Source: Rhizaria sp. SCN 62-66 (Eukaryota > Rhizaria, unplaced). Taken from it: a stretch of DNA of 42,433 nucleotides. The notes under the pieces were generated by a model. That model was not told where the DNA came from and ran no database searches. It was given only the letters and a program-made list of their open reading frames with translations. The translations under genes and the position numbers were made by a program. The DNA lies in the NCBI GenBank assembly GCA_001724265.1, contig MEDY01000266.1, positions 1 to 42,433 of the forward strand, given 5' to 3'. Of this stretch, positions 32,901 to 42,433 are shown piece by piece; within the stretch, counting starts at the first letter, position 1; every line of letters begins with the position of its first letter.

Positions 32901-35900
32901 ACGCCGGCGCGGGCGCGGGCGCGGGCGGGCGGGCGCCGCGCGGCGCCGGCTTTGCGGCCGGCAGTGACAGCGATAATAACAGCGACGGCGGCGGCGGCGG
33001 CGCGGACGGACGGCGCATGCACAGCTTCGGCGACGGCGGCCCGCTGACGAACCCCCACAGCAGTCTTAGCGCGCGCCCCGGCGGCTTCAACAGCGGCGCC
33101 CCGCCCAGCCTCTTTGGCGGTGGGCTCTCGGCCATCACGCCCATTTCGTCGAGCGTGGTCGCGACCTCGCGTTCACAGCAACGGCGCAACATGCACGACT
33201 CGTACGTGTCCAACAACGCCGGGCTCAACAGCTCCACCATGACGGGCTCCTCCGTCTTCATGGGCTCGGGCCAGTGGCGCGTGCCGCCTGCCTCGCTCGT
33301 ATCCACAGCCACTGGGCTCCCGCTCTCGGCCGACAGCAGTAACCCGCAGCAGGGGCCCAACGGCATCGTCGTGCTGGGGGACGACGGCCAGCCGGTTGCC
33401 GGCACCGGCGCCGGAGCGAGCGCCGGCGCGTCCGGCCGCACGCCCACGCTCTCGGCGCGCGGGCTCGGCAACGGCAGCTCCAGCAGCGGCGGCGGCCACA
33501 TGACGGTGGTGCCGGCGATGGTGCAGGTCATGTCCCTGGTGGACCTGGTCGAGGAGGTCGAGATCGTCGACACGAGCACACACGCCAACTCTGCCGGCGC
33601 CGGCTTCGGCCGCACCAACACGACGACCAGCGGCGGCAGCAGCAACGGCGGCGGCACCACAGGCACCAACGGCAGCAGCGCTGGCGTCGGGTCCGTCGCC
33701 TCGTCCTCGGCCGCCGCGGCCGCCGCGGTCGCCGCCGCCGGTCTGTCTGGCGAGCACGTGGCCCTGGGCTGCGAGACGGGCGTGCTGACCGTGGTCGACA
33801 CGTCGCGCCCGCGCTACAGCGACGGCCACGGGCACACGCATGGGCGCGATCCACACCGCGGCCGGCTGCACAATAGAGTCAGCGACACGGCGGCCGACGA
33901 CGATTACGGCGGCAACCGTCACCGCGGCGGCCACAGCGACGACGAGGACGACGACGACGGCAGCGGCGCCAACGGCCGCTTCGCGCAGAACCGCACTCTG
34001 AGCGTCGACGTGAGCGCGACTCAGGACGGCGCGTACTTCCCCGCCGCGGCCGCCACGGCCCCCGCCGTGGTAGGCCCCACGGTCACGGTCACCGGTCCCG
34101 ACGGCGCGCCCATCGCCGCCCTCGGCCTGACTGGCGCCGCCGCCGGCACTCTCGGCAGTGCTGGTGCCGCGGGCGCGGCCGCCGGGCCCTTGACGGTGCC
34201 GCACAGCGCCGCGCTCGCGGGCACCGGCGTCCCCGGGCCTGGCGCCGCCGCCGCTGCTACGGCCGCGGGCGGCGGCGTGGCCGCGGCCCCCGCGCTGGCG
34301 CCGCTGACGACGGGCGACGACGACGAGGCGCGCGACACGCTGACTCCGCTGGCGAGCTTCCGCCGCACGCACTCGTTCGGCGCGCTGGGCTCGCCGCGCT
34401 CGCTTGCGCAACAGCAGCAGCAGCAGGTCGCCGCCGCGGCCGCCGCGGCCGCCGCAGCCGCCTCCGCCGCTGCGCTGGCCACCGTGACGGACTCCCCCGC
34501 GAACGGCGCTGACGGCGCGGCGGCGACGCCGTCGTCGGTGGCGGGCGGCGGCAGCGTGTTCATGCCTCAGCTGGAGACGCCGATGGAGGGTTCCGAAGAG
34601 GAGGAGGCTGAGGCCGAGGCCGCGGCCGCGAGGCTCGCTGCCGCCACGGCCGCGGCGCAGAGCGGCTCGACGCGCTCAATGTCCAACGTCTCCGCCGCGT
34701 CCGCGTCGGCCTCCGCGCCGCTGTCCACCTCGGCATCGGCTTCGGCGCCCGCGTCTGTGTCGGATTCCGCTGCCTCGGCCTCGGCCTCGGACGCCGCGGC
34801 CCTCGCGCTTGCCTCGGGCGCCGCGGTATCCGCTGCCGCCGCGGCCGCGGTGGCCGCCGTGCCTCCGCTGGCGCTGCCGGCGCCGTCGCCGCCGCTTGAG
34901 GCGGGCGCGCTGCCTCCGCGCCAATCGGAGTCCGACCTGGCCTCGCTGCCGCCGCCAGACCTGGAGTCGTCATTGCACTCCTCGGCGTCAGCGTCTGCCT
35001 CCGCGTCCGCGTCTGCGCCCGCGCCCACCTCGTCCTCCACGTCCACTATCCCCCCCGTCGGCGCAGCGGCCGCCGGTGCCGGTGCCGTCGTAGTGGACGC
35101 GGCACTCGGCGTCGGTCTCGGTCCCCTCGCTCCCGGCCCCCACGGCCACTCCAGCGCCAATGCAGGCGAGGGCGGCAACCACGCGTCGCGCGGCGTGCTG
35201 GCGATGGTGCAGCGCAGTCGCTCGGTCAGCGGCGGCTACGACGGCGACGAGTACGACTCGGACCGCGGCACGCCCTTCTACCCGCCCGGCCCCCACGGGC
35301 TGCCGCTTTCGGGCCAGACCGCCGCGCTCGGCGGCTCCGGCGCCAACGGCCCCGGCGGGCCCGGCGTGGGCGGCGGCGCGGGCGCGGGCGCGACGGGCGG
35401 ACTGGTCTGGCATACGCGCGCGCGCAGCCATAGCGCCACAGTCACCAACAACGGCGGCGTCGGCGTTGCCGCCGGCGTCAACGGCGAGAGCGGGTACTTG
35501 CTCACCAGCATCAACGGCTACGGCGATATGTACAACGCCAACGCCACCGCGCCGCCCCTGTCTGCCGCCGCGGTCGCCGCCGGCGCTACCAACGGTGCCG
35601 GTGTCGGCGCGGCCGGGACGGAGGCGCCGCTGGGCACTGGCTTCTCGCCTTCACTCGCTCACCCGTACTCTCTGCTGAACAACCAACAACAGCAGCCGCC
35701 GCAGATGTTGCCACAGCAGCAGCCTCTGCTGTCGACTTCTCTTGCTGGTGCGGGCGCCATTGACGTGTCCCTAGCGACGCCCGCCATGACGACGGCGTCC
35801 GACTCGCAGAACACGCCCGCTGCGACTGCTGCCGCTCCTGCTCCTGCTGATGCGACCGTGGCTGCTGCTACAGTTGCTGCTGCTGGTCCTGCTGCCGCTA

Positions 35901-37817
35901 GCGCTGTTGACGGGAATGCGAACGACCGCGACAAGCGCAACCGTAACGGCGGTCATCGCCGCAGCTCACGGTCCCGCTCACAATCGCGCTCAGGATCCCG
36001 TTCTCGCTCACGGTCGCGCTCACGGTCGCCTCGCACCGGTGCGCATACCCAGAGCCATGCCCACGGTCACTGCGCCGAGTGCGAACGCACTGCACACAAC
36101 CACTCGCACTCGTTCGCCCACGGTCACGGCCACGCTGCTGCTGCTGCCGCTGCTCACGGTCACCCCGCGCACGCGCACGCGCACGGTCTCGGTCACCCTG
36201 CGCACGCTGCCCACGGTCTCTTTCCCGGCCACGGCGCCGCCATGTGCCCGCTGTGCCCGCCGCCGCAGCAGCCGCCCTGCTGGGCCTGTCTTGGCGTCAA
36301 CGCGGGCTGGTTCCCGCCGATGTCGCTCCACTACGGGCACAGCCTCTACGGTCACGCCCACGGACACGCCCACGGTCACGCTCACGGTCACCCAATGCAT
36401 CCCGCGGCCGCGGGCCCCGGCGTGTTCGCCGCAGTGCCCGGGTGTCCTTGCGCCACGTGTGCCGCCGCGACCGCCTCCGCCGCCGCCGCTTCCGCCGCGG
36501 CCTCGGCGACGCACGCGCAACACGTCCTGTCGCAGTCGCTCGCCGCCGCCCTCCCCAGCGCCAATAGCGCCATGAGCGGCGCGAGCAGCAACACCGCGGC
36601 CGCGGCGACGCACGGCGAGGCGCTGACCGGCAACGCGCTCGCCCTCAGCCAGACGCTGACACAGGACGCGCACGCCGGCCCCGCCGCCGAGGCGCCCCCG
36701 TCCCCGCGCTCGCGCGGCTGGGCGGGTTGGGTGCCGCTCAACGGCAACGGCAACAACGCCGACGGCTACGGTCCCGCCAGCGAGCCCGCCGCGGCGACCT
36801 CCCTCGCCATGCGCAGCAACGACAACGGCGCCAGCGGGGCGAACGGCCGCGGCCGCGCGTCGATGCCGGCCTTCTCGCCCGACTCGCTGCCGCCCTCGGC
36901 CCTCGCGCGCCGCGCCGCCGCCGTCCGCGCCGCCGCCGCCGCTGCCGCGGCCTCTGGCGCAGCGTCCGGCGGCGGCAGCGAGGCGTCCTCCGGCGGCGGC
37001 AAGCTGCGGTCGCGCGTCGGCCGCGACGCCAAGTGGACACAGTCACTGCGCGAGGGCATCTACTCGCCGCCGCCGCCGCTGCGCCGTCCCGCGACCGCGG
37101 GCAGCGCCAGCGGCCACAGCAACAGCTACTACTTGAACCACGAGAGCAACAGTGGGCTCAGCGCGGCCGCGAATGCAGCCCGCCTCGGCCGCCGCCGCGC
37201 CGCCGCGCAGTTCGCGACCACGGCCGTACCGTCGGCGCAGCTTCTGATCAGGCCGCCCCCGCTCGCGTCCCCGTCCGCGGTCGCCGCGACGCTGCCCACC
37301 GCGGCCGCCTCGGCCGTCGCGGGGTATGGCAGCGGCAGCCCCGGCGGCGACGTGGCCAAGATGCGGCGCATCCGCGCTGCGGCCGCCGCGGCCGTTGCGG
37401 CGCGCGCGGCGGCGCCCGTGGTCGAGGGCGGGGAGGACTTCCCCGACTTGGCCCCGGCCGGCGCAGCGTCTGCGTGGTCGCCTCTGGACCCCCCCGGGTC
37501 CCCGGTGTACATGCAGAGCAGCGGCTCGAACTCGCAGTTGAACTCGCAGTCGCATGCGTCGCCGCAGCCGCGGTCAGCGCGCGGTGCGGCCGGGAGTCCC
37601 AACGTCGTCGTGTCGCGTGTTGCGTCGCAGCGGCAGCAGCAGCGCTACCTCGACAGGGCGCAGGCTAACAACAATAGCAGTGGTAACCACAATGCGTCCA
37701 TGGGCAGTAGCGGCAGCTCGAGTGCGTTCGCTGACACGCTACCTTCAGCTCGTCCCCTTGCCATCGTCGCCGGCCCCGGCCCTGTCCTCAGCACTGCTGC
37801 TGCTCCCGCTCCCGCTG

Positions 37818-37854
<37 letters not shown>

Positions 37855-38263
37855 GACGCCCGCGTTGGGTGACTTGGCGTCGAACTTCGACTCCCTGTCT
37901 CAAAACTGGCACACTCCCACTAGCATCACTGCTGGCACGGGTGCTGTCACTGCCAACGGTGCGCCGCGGCCCTCCGCCGCAGCCGTTGACGCGCGCATCG
38001 CCCGCGCCATCCGCACCGGGCTCACCCCTAACGCTGTCGCCGCTGCAAGCGGCAGAGTGCCGCGGCGCGCGCCCCCCGCGGGCCCGCGCGACGGCGTGGC
38101 TGCCACGCCCCGCGCCGCCGCCGCCAACGCCGCCGCCGCTGCCGCCGCTGCCGACGCTGGACGGGGCCGCCCGAGGTCTGCCGCGCCCGCCGCTGCCGCT
38201 CCAGGCTACGGCGGCTACAGCGACGACGCCTACGCTGCGTACGGCGCTGTTGGCGGGGGTAAT

Positions 38264-38295
<32 letters not shown>

Positions 38296-38857
38296 GGAGA
38301 CGCTTGAGCAGGCGCGGGCGCGGTCGCGCTCGCAATCGCGCGTGCAGCTGCAGGCGTACTTGGCCGACCAGCGGGCAGCCATCCGCAACAAGCAACAGCA
38401 GCAGCAGCAGCAACAGCAGCAGCAAACTCAGTCGACCGACTCTGTGAATGAGTCCCAGCCTGAGTCTCAGCCGCACTTGACCCGCGCTGTCTCTGCCGTG
38501 CCCGCGTTCGTGCCCGCTCTGGCTCTGCCCTCTCAGTCCCAGCCGTCGCAGTTGCCGCTGGACGGGACCGGCATCGCCAGTCTGTTCGACCAGCCCTCCG
38601 CTCTCACTGTCGTTAACAACAACAACAACGGTGGCAGAAATACCGGCAACACGAAGAGCGACGACGACTACGGCGTGAGCTACGGCGCCCTGATGAGCGA
38701 CGACGCCGACATCTCTGCCATCACAGCTGTCACTGCGCCGCCAACCGCGAATGCCGCGGCCAAGAGCGGCGTTGGCGCGGTTGACGAGGCGGAGGAGGAG
38801 GAGGACGGGTTCGAGGTGATGTATAACACGTACCACGAGAGCGTTGACGCTATGTAA
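20924..38857 (+). CDS. Giant single-exon low-complexity protein (5977 residues), unrecognised
   Basis: One frame stays open for 17.9 kb. Start: the first ATG in frame (20924) opens MSSQLPSPPLGPVPPGE. No family is recognised over the whole length. In order: a Pro/Ala/Tyr-rich start; about residues 229-275 with repeated KDKKDKK, six His and an RS stretch; about 348-443 helical, possibly coiled coil; long Ala, Gly, Asn and Ser tracts; about 1130-3550 with the most globular-looking sequence, including a C2-like segment (about 1567-1933, LSLAMQFSALNLP ... PQWQREVVLPLRW ... LYFRIYDVSL); many R-R-x-S sites from about 1440 to 4770; about 5013-5041 an RS domain; about 5045-5180 a His/Cys-rich block with CAEC, CPLC, CWAC and CPCATC; about 5823-5835 polyGln; and an acidic end DGFEVMYNTYHESVDAM. 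No kinase, phosphatase or motor signature was found. I infer a scaffold. Confidence 0.85.
25622..26722 (+). other. C2-like segment inside the giant protein
   Basis: Residues about 1567-1933 read like the strands of a C2 domain broken by long inserts: LSLAMQFSALNLP, then CVPVLVVSSK, an insert of over 100 residues, then GHTERTSSTDDPSPQWQREV, LYFRIYDVSL, ALLAEAAVPLVDIV and GLTITPRLVDL. These follow the usual C2 order (first strand, T-E-x-x-x-x-x-x-NPxW-type turn, F-x-V-x-D strand, I-P-L strand). The Asp residues expected for calcium binding are not clearly in place. This is a weak, pattern-based call. Confidence 0.35.
35960..36480 (+). other. RS domain plus His/Cys-rich block of the giant protein
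   Basis: Starting near residue 5013 there is an Arg-Ser repeat (SRSGSRSRSRSRSRSP). It is followed by many HGH/HAH units and four Cys clusters: C5050-C5053 (CAEC), C5108-C5111 (CPLC), C5119-C5122 (CWAC) and C5174-C5176-C5179 (CPCATC). Paired CxxC among His residues suggests zinc or other metal binding; the ligand set is inferred. Confidence 0.6.
37796..37855 (+). repeat. GCT triplet run in the giant gene (polyAla)
   Basis: Nearly pure (GCT)n interrupted by CCT/CCC codons. It stands out because most polyAla tracts in this gene use mixed GCC/GCG/GCT codons, so this one may be a recent triplet expansion. Confidence 0.7.
38390..38430 (+). repeat. CAG/CAA triplet run in the giant gene (polyGln)
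   Basis: Twelve Gln codons in a mixed CAG/CAA series, residues about 5823-5835. Just upstream (38262-38298) is a run of alternating Asn and Gly codons (GGCAAC repeats). Confidence 0.75.
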
Positions 38858-39324
38858 CGACTGTTTGCTATTCCATAACACGATAGAACATCCGACAGAA
38901 GAAGAAAAATACCTGATACGCGATGTTTTTGTCAAAAATGTGAGTGATCTTTTGATTGATTTTGATTGTTTTTCAAAGTTTCTGTGCCAAGATTTGCACT
39001 AAACTTAAGCCTTTACCAAGTTAGTCCTGCTACTTTAGTTTCTAATTCACTGTATTAAAATACGTACTATTTAATAATACACATTGAGCTTTTCATTCAT
39101 TCATATTTGTGAAAGGCGCATAATAAACTCGTTCTTGAGACGATGAGATTATTGAGTATTGTGGCCAAAACGGTACGAGTAGACTGTATTACGATATTTT
39201 TCATTGATAGTACAGTTGCGCAAATAATTACAAAACAAGAGGAGAACAATAGTGCCACGAGTATCGAGCGCGAGCAGCATCTGTCGTATGAATATTATTA
39301 GTCGATTAGGGATATGCTTCAACT
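38858..39324. other. AT-rich spacer between convergent genes
   Basis: This is the 3' flank of the giant gene (+) and of the OPA3-like gene (-) if the latter extends to 39325. It contains AATAATACA- and ATAATAAA-type sequences that could serve as polyadenylation signals on either strand. No gene is seen. Confidence 0.5.
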
Positions 39325-39540
39325 TCAGCGCGCGTCCTCCTTAACCATCTCGCTGACCACGGCCACAGCGTCCGCAGCGGAGGTCGCCGCGGCCGTGTGG
39401 GGCGCGACGGAGACCGGGACGGTCACGGCGGCGGGCGCGGCGGCGGCGGGGACGGGCTTGTTGATGAGCGTGAGGAGAGTAGCGCCAACACTGGGCACCT
39501 TGACCGAGGCCGCCGACTCAGTGAGGCTGCGCGGCACGTG
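39325..39540 (-). other. In-frame coding-like extension after the OPA3-like stop codon
   Basis: After TAG at 39543-39541 the same frame stays open for 71 codons, with high-GC codon use and protein-like content (VPRSLTESAASVKVPSVGAT, then SEMVKEDAR and TGA). The bases before the stop (GCGCACCCTTAG) look like a 3' splice site. A phase-0 GTGAAT lies at 39609, so a 69-bp intron (39609-39541) would remove the stop and give a 393-residue protein. Alternatives are stop readthrough or a recent nonsense mutation. Confidence 0.5.
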
Positions 39541-40575
39541 CTAAGGGTGCGCAACGGCAGCGGTGTGCGAGGCGTGGACGGGGACGGGAGAGGCGTTCAG
39601 CGCATTCACCGCAGAGCCGTGCGCGAGCGTGGCGGCGGGGGGCGCGCCGCCGGCCAGCGCCAGCACGGCCGTCTGCTCACTGCCCGCGGCCGCGTGGCCG
39701 TGCGCACCGGCCGCGGCCGCGCTGCTGTGAGCGCCCTGATCGTGCCCGTGGCCGTGGCCGTTGCTGTGGCCGTTACTGTTGCTGTGGTCGAGCTCGTCGT
39801 GCTTGTGCATGTGCTGAGGGTACACCGCAATGTGCGTCACGTCAGCCGCCCCGTGCTCCCCGCCAGCCTCCGCGCCCGCGTCGGCGGGGCTCACGGCCGC
39901 CACGGCGGCGGCGATGGCCGAGGGCTTGTGCTGCACTGCCGCCAGCGGCTGCGGCAGCAGGATGTGCTTGCACACGCTGCCCTTGGGGGCAGTCAGCACG
40001 GCGCCCGGCGCGGCGCTGGGGATCTTGGCGCGCGCCTCGAGCGCCTCAATGCGCTCGACAAGGTGCTCGGTAAGCGCGATGTGGCCCAGCTGCTCGCGGA
40101 CGAGCTTGTCGTGCACGCTGGCAATCTTGGAGTCTTCGACGCCGATGAGGCGCTCCTCCAGCGCCAGTAAGCGCGAGCGGAGCGCGTCCTCGGCCTCGAT
40201 GGCGCGCATCTCGCGCGCGCGAGACTTCTCGATCATCGCCAGCTCCTTGTCGATGGCCGCGGTGCGGTCCGCCATCGTCTTGCGGTAGACTTCGGCGGCG
40301 ATGGCGACGAGACCGACGGTGAGGACCAGGGCCTCGGAGATGGTGTCGGCGCCCTGCTTGACGGCCTCGTCCTCCATCAGCGGCTTGATCGACTTGACGT
40401 GGTGGCCCGTGGAGCGGAGTTGGATGTGAATCATGACTTTGTTGTGGAACTGACCGAAGTTGAAGAAGGCCGTGCGCAGCGGACCGGGGTTGGCGGCTGC
40501 CTGCTTGAGCTGGTTCGAGAGGGGCTTGATGAGCGCCTTGATGATCAGGGTCGCAACCTTAAGAGTGACGGCCAT
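39541..40575 (-). CDS. OPA3: OPA3-like protein
   Basis: One exon of 344 residues to the first stop. OPA3 proteins are small mitochondrial (in animals also peroxisomal) membrane-associated proteins; human OPA3 has 179 residues and is mutated in optic atrophy 3. Residues 1-100 match the family: LKVATLIIKALIKPLSNQLK near the start, RTAFFNFGQFHNKV, then VKSIKPLMEDEAVKQGAD and a hydrophobic SEALVLTVGLVAIAAEVY segment. Residues about 100-190 form a charged coiled coil, also seen in the family. The C-terminal 130 residues are not conserved and include a His-rich stretch (NGHSNGHGHGHDQGAH). The stop is TAG, directly followed in the same frame by 71 coding-like codons (see separate entry). It is divergent from the AT-hook gene. 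Confidence 0.85.
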   Translation of the reverse strand: MAVTLKVATLIIKALIKPLSNQLKQAAANPGPLRTAFFNFGQFHNKVMIHIQLRSTGHHVKSIKPLMEDEAVKQGADTISEALVLTVGLVAIAAEVYRKTMADRTAAIDKELAMIEKSRAREMRAIEAEDALRSRLLALEERLIGVEDSKIASVHDKLVREQLGHIALTEHLVERIEALEARAKIPSAAPGAVLTAPKGSVCKHILLPQPLAAVQHKPSAIAAAVAAVSPADAGAEAGGEHGAADVTHIAVYPQHMHKHDELDHSNSNGHSNGHGHGHDQGAHSSAAAAGAHGHAAAGSEQTAVLALAGGAPPAATLAHGSAVNALNASPVPVHASHTAAVAHP

Positions 40576-41487
40576 GGTGAAGAGAAAGTAGCAGCAGCAA
40601 AAACAGCGGTAGTGGCAAGCAGCAGAGCGAAAAAAAAGAGGAAGAAGCGGGGACTGCTAGGGTGTCGGACACTGACAAGTGTTTTGGTCTTGTGGTGGGA
40701 CGGCGACCGAGACTCTTACTGGAGATTGTTGGTGCCCAAGAAAGGCGAGAAAGTGGGTGTCTAAGATACAGTCGGTATAAAAACAGGAATCAATGCCAGG
40801 AAAATGAGTTATTTTGCAATGATGTGTTCAGGGAGGCGTTATATGACAGAAAGGGATGAGTGTACGGGGTTCGGGATATCGGGAGCAGATGGCGTTATTA
40901 AGCGTTTTTGAAGGGGAAGATCAACGCGCCAAGAAAAGATACTTCACGAAGGGTATTATCGCATGACGGCAGATACGGTTGCAAGGTTGGCATTTCGTTA
41001 TGAGTCACTGGTATGACTCACAATAGGGGTGATTGTTAGATGCCGAATCGATGAGTATGCGGCAGGAAAGGAAGGTCCATAGCGAGTGCTCAAGCGTTCG
41101 TGTTGGAGATAGTAAATTAGGAAGGCATTAAACACCAAATCATCAAGCGGGTATGCGCTATTTCATAGACATTCACGTTCCAGCAGAGGCTCAGTAGACT
41201 TCCAAAGCCGATGCTTTAGCCGATCCTTGGAGTCCGCGGCCCGCGCGAGATGGTATCGAGCCGTTGTGGGTGCGCACTATTTCAGATGCTTTGATATCTG
41301 CTCTCGGATCGATGTTTGAAAATTTATAGCATCAAAACAAAACGGCACCTCACCGATAATTTGACCACGAATTTATACTTTTAATATCTTTGTTATAGCT
41401 TGCTATTTTTGCAACCCCGACAGCGCTTTCTTCGATTGAACAAGTTAGTTTCCCAGTTTTCCCCTTTCTAACACTCCCGCAGCCATA
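40576..41487. promoter_or_regulatory. Divergent upstream region, OPA3-like gene / AT-hook gene
   Basis: This 912-bp AT-rich region lies between two start codons pointing apart. The end near the AT-hook gene has TTTATA-type sequences about 110-160 bases upstream of its ATG and a pyrimidine-rich leader (TTTCCCAGTTTTCCCC). No coding sequence or RNA gene is seen. Confidence 0.5.
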
Positions 41488-42433
41488 ATGGCTCAGCGCG
41501 CTCCACCCAGCGGCGACCCGCTCCCTCCCGATGCGGCCCCTATTAAGCGCGGCCCCGGTCGCCCGCGCAAGCAGCCTGCCGACGCCGCACCACTGCAGGA
41601 CGTGAAGCGCTCTCGCACGGCGACAGCGGCAGCAGCAGCTGGGTCTGGCGATGCATCTGACACCGACACTCTAGTCCCCGCGTTCGGCCGCGGCCGCGGC
41701 AGCCCCCGCAGTCCCGGTGCGGCCCGCAACTCCCCGGCCGGCACCGCCGCGGCCGACGGCACCCCCAGGCGGGCGCACTGGGCAGCCCGCACCTTCGACG
41801 ACGACGGCGAGGACTCGCCACGAAACAACGCTCGCGCCGCTGCAAGCGCCACTGGCACTCCCAGTGGCGCTGCCGCTGCCAGTGTGAAGCGCTCTCCGGG
41901 GCGCCCGCGCAAGAACCCCCTCACAGGTGCCGCTAACTCAAGCATGACCAACGACGACAGCGACGCTGCCGCCAGCGCAAGTGCTAGTATCGCCAGTACG
42001 AGTGCGAGTGCGCGTGCAAGTGCGAGCGGTCATGACGCGGAGCACAGCGGCCGTGGCCGGGGCCGCGGTCGGGGCCGCGGCAGGGGCGCGGGCCGTGCGG
42101 TTCTTTTGTCCAGTCCGAGGCGGCGCGTCCTCAACGACGACGACGATGACGACTGCGATGTGTTCGTTGGCGGCGACTCAGTTGATGACGACTCAGCCGA
42201 GGACGACGGTACTGACTTCGGCCACAGCGTCTCCGAGAGCAGCGACGACAGCAGCAGCGGCAGCGGCAGCGACAGCGACAGTTCTGTGAACGCCAACGAT
42301 AGTGACAATGACGAGGACGACTATGGCAGCAGTGGCCGACCGCGCGGTCCGGGCCGCAGCCCCCGCGGCGGGCGCGGCGGGCGCGGCGGGCGCGGCGGGC
42401 GCGGGGGCCGCGGGGGCCGGGGCGGGCGCGGCG
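41488..42433 (+). CDS. AT-hook and RGG-box chromatin/nucleic-acid-binding protein, N-terminal part
   Basis: The frame opens at ATG 41488 (MAQRAPPSGDPLPPD) and runs past the right edge, so only the first 315 residues are seen. Two AT-hook motifs are present: KRGPGRPRKQP (about residues 20-30) and KRSPGRPRKNP (about 134-144). Both have the GRP core that inserts into the minor groove of AT-rich DNA, as in HMGA proteins. Between and after them are GRGRGRGRGR, acidic Asp/Ser tracts (DDDDDD, then SSGSGSDSDSS) and, at the edge, a repeated RGG box. The likely role is nuclear, in chromatin or RNA binding. Any catalytic domain would lie beyond the window, so it could be the N-terminus of a larger remodeller. 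Confidence 0.8.
   Translation, partial: MAQRAPPSGDPLPPDAAPIKRGPGRPRKQPADAAPLQDVKRSRTATAAAAAGSGDASDTDTLVPAFGRGRGSPRSPGAARNSPAGTAAADGTPRRAHWAARTFDDDGEDSPRNNARAAASATGTPSGAAAASVKRSPGRPRKNPLTGAANSSMTNDDSDAAASASASIASTSASARASASGHDAEHSGRGRGRGRGRGRGAGRAVLLSSPRRRVLNDDDDDDCDVFVGGDSVDDDSAEDDGTDFGHSVSESSDDSSSGSGSDSDSSVNANDSDNDEDDYGSSGRPRGPGRSPRGGRGGRGGRGGRGGRGGRGGRG

Noticed and set aside
20924-38857. Lipid kinase or inositol 4-phosphatase identity for the giant protein, prompted by the C2-like and helical segments.
   Set aside because: No DRHxxN/DFG kinase motif and no CKSxKDR phosphatase motif can be found anywhere in the frame.

Overview
The window is nuclear DNA from a GC-rich, intron-poor unicellular eukaryote. 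The evidence is a cytosolic ribosomal protein of eukaryotic type (uL24/RPL26), a nuclear-encoded mitochondrial ribosomal protein, spliceosomal introns, pol III tRNA genes with T-run terminators, and conserved eukaryotic families (CEP19, TIP41, OPA3, GDP-fucose synthase, OGFr domain). A CEP19-like gene implies a lineage with centrioles or cilia. Coding DNA is very GC-rich, while intergenic DNA is much richer in A+T. Most proteins carry long Ala, Asn, Asp, Gly or Ser tracts inserted into otherwise recognisable domains. I cannot assign the species.

Layout. Positions 1-7242: the 3' end of RPL26 (+) converges on a two-exon CEP19-like gene (-) whose conserved ends are separated by about 660 residues of low-complexity insert. 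Next is a two-exon gene (-) for an unrecognised 1142-residue protein with a possible N-acylation start (MGGCGS). Positions 7.35-12.1 kb are gene-poor and AT-rich. They hold three identical tRNA-His genes, one tRNA-Lys, a small Ala-rich protein built on an 18-residue repeat, a 72-bp tandem duplication, a decayed copy of a Gly/Trp-rich secreted-protein gene, and other coding relics. Positions 12.1-20.2 kb: an OGFr-domain protein with a mitochondrial-type N-terminus (-), a TIP41/TIPRL-like PP2A regulator (+) sharing a divergent promoter with it, a secreted Gly/Trp/Arg-rich protein (+), GDP-L-fucose synthase (-) and mitochondrial bL34m (-).

Positions 20.9-38.9 kb are filled by one uninterrupted open frame of about 5977 codons (+). 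It encodes a huge, unrecognised, mostly low-complexity protein with a C2-like segment, an RS tract and a His/Cys-rich block containing CxxC pairs. It converges on an OPA3-like gene (-), whose stop codon lies at a possible 3' splice site and is followed in frame by 71 more codons. The window ends inside an AT-hook/RGG protein gene (+).

The genes are independent transcription units, not an operon. Several are divergent pairs sharing an upstream region (OGFr/TIP41, bL34m/giant gene, OPA3/AT-hook). Their products act in translation, mitochondria, cilia, nucleotide-sugar synthesis, phosphatase control and chromatin, with no single shared pathway. The most unusual items are the 18-kb single-exon giant gene, the expanded CEP19, the OPA3 3' end, and the secreted Gly/Trp-rich gene with its decayed relative.
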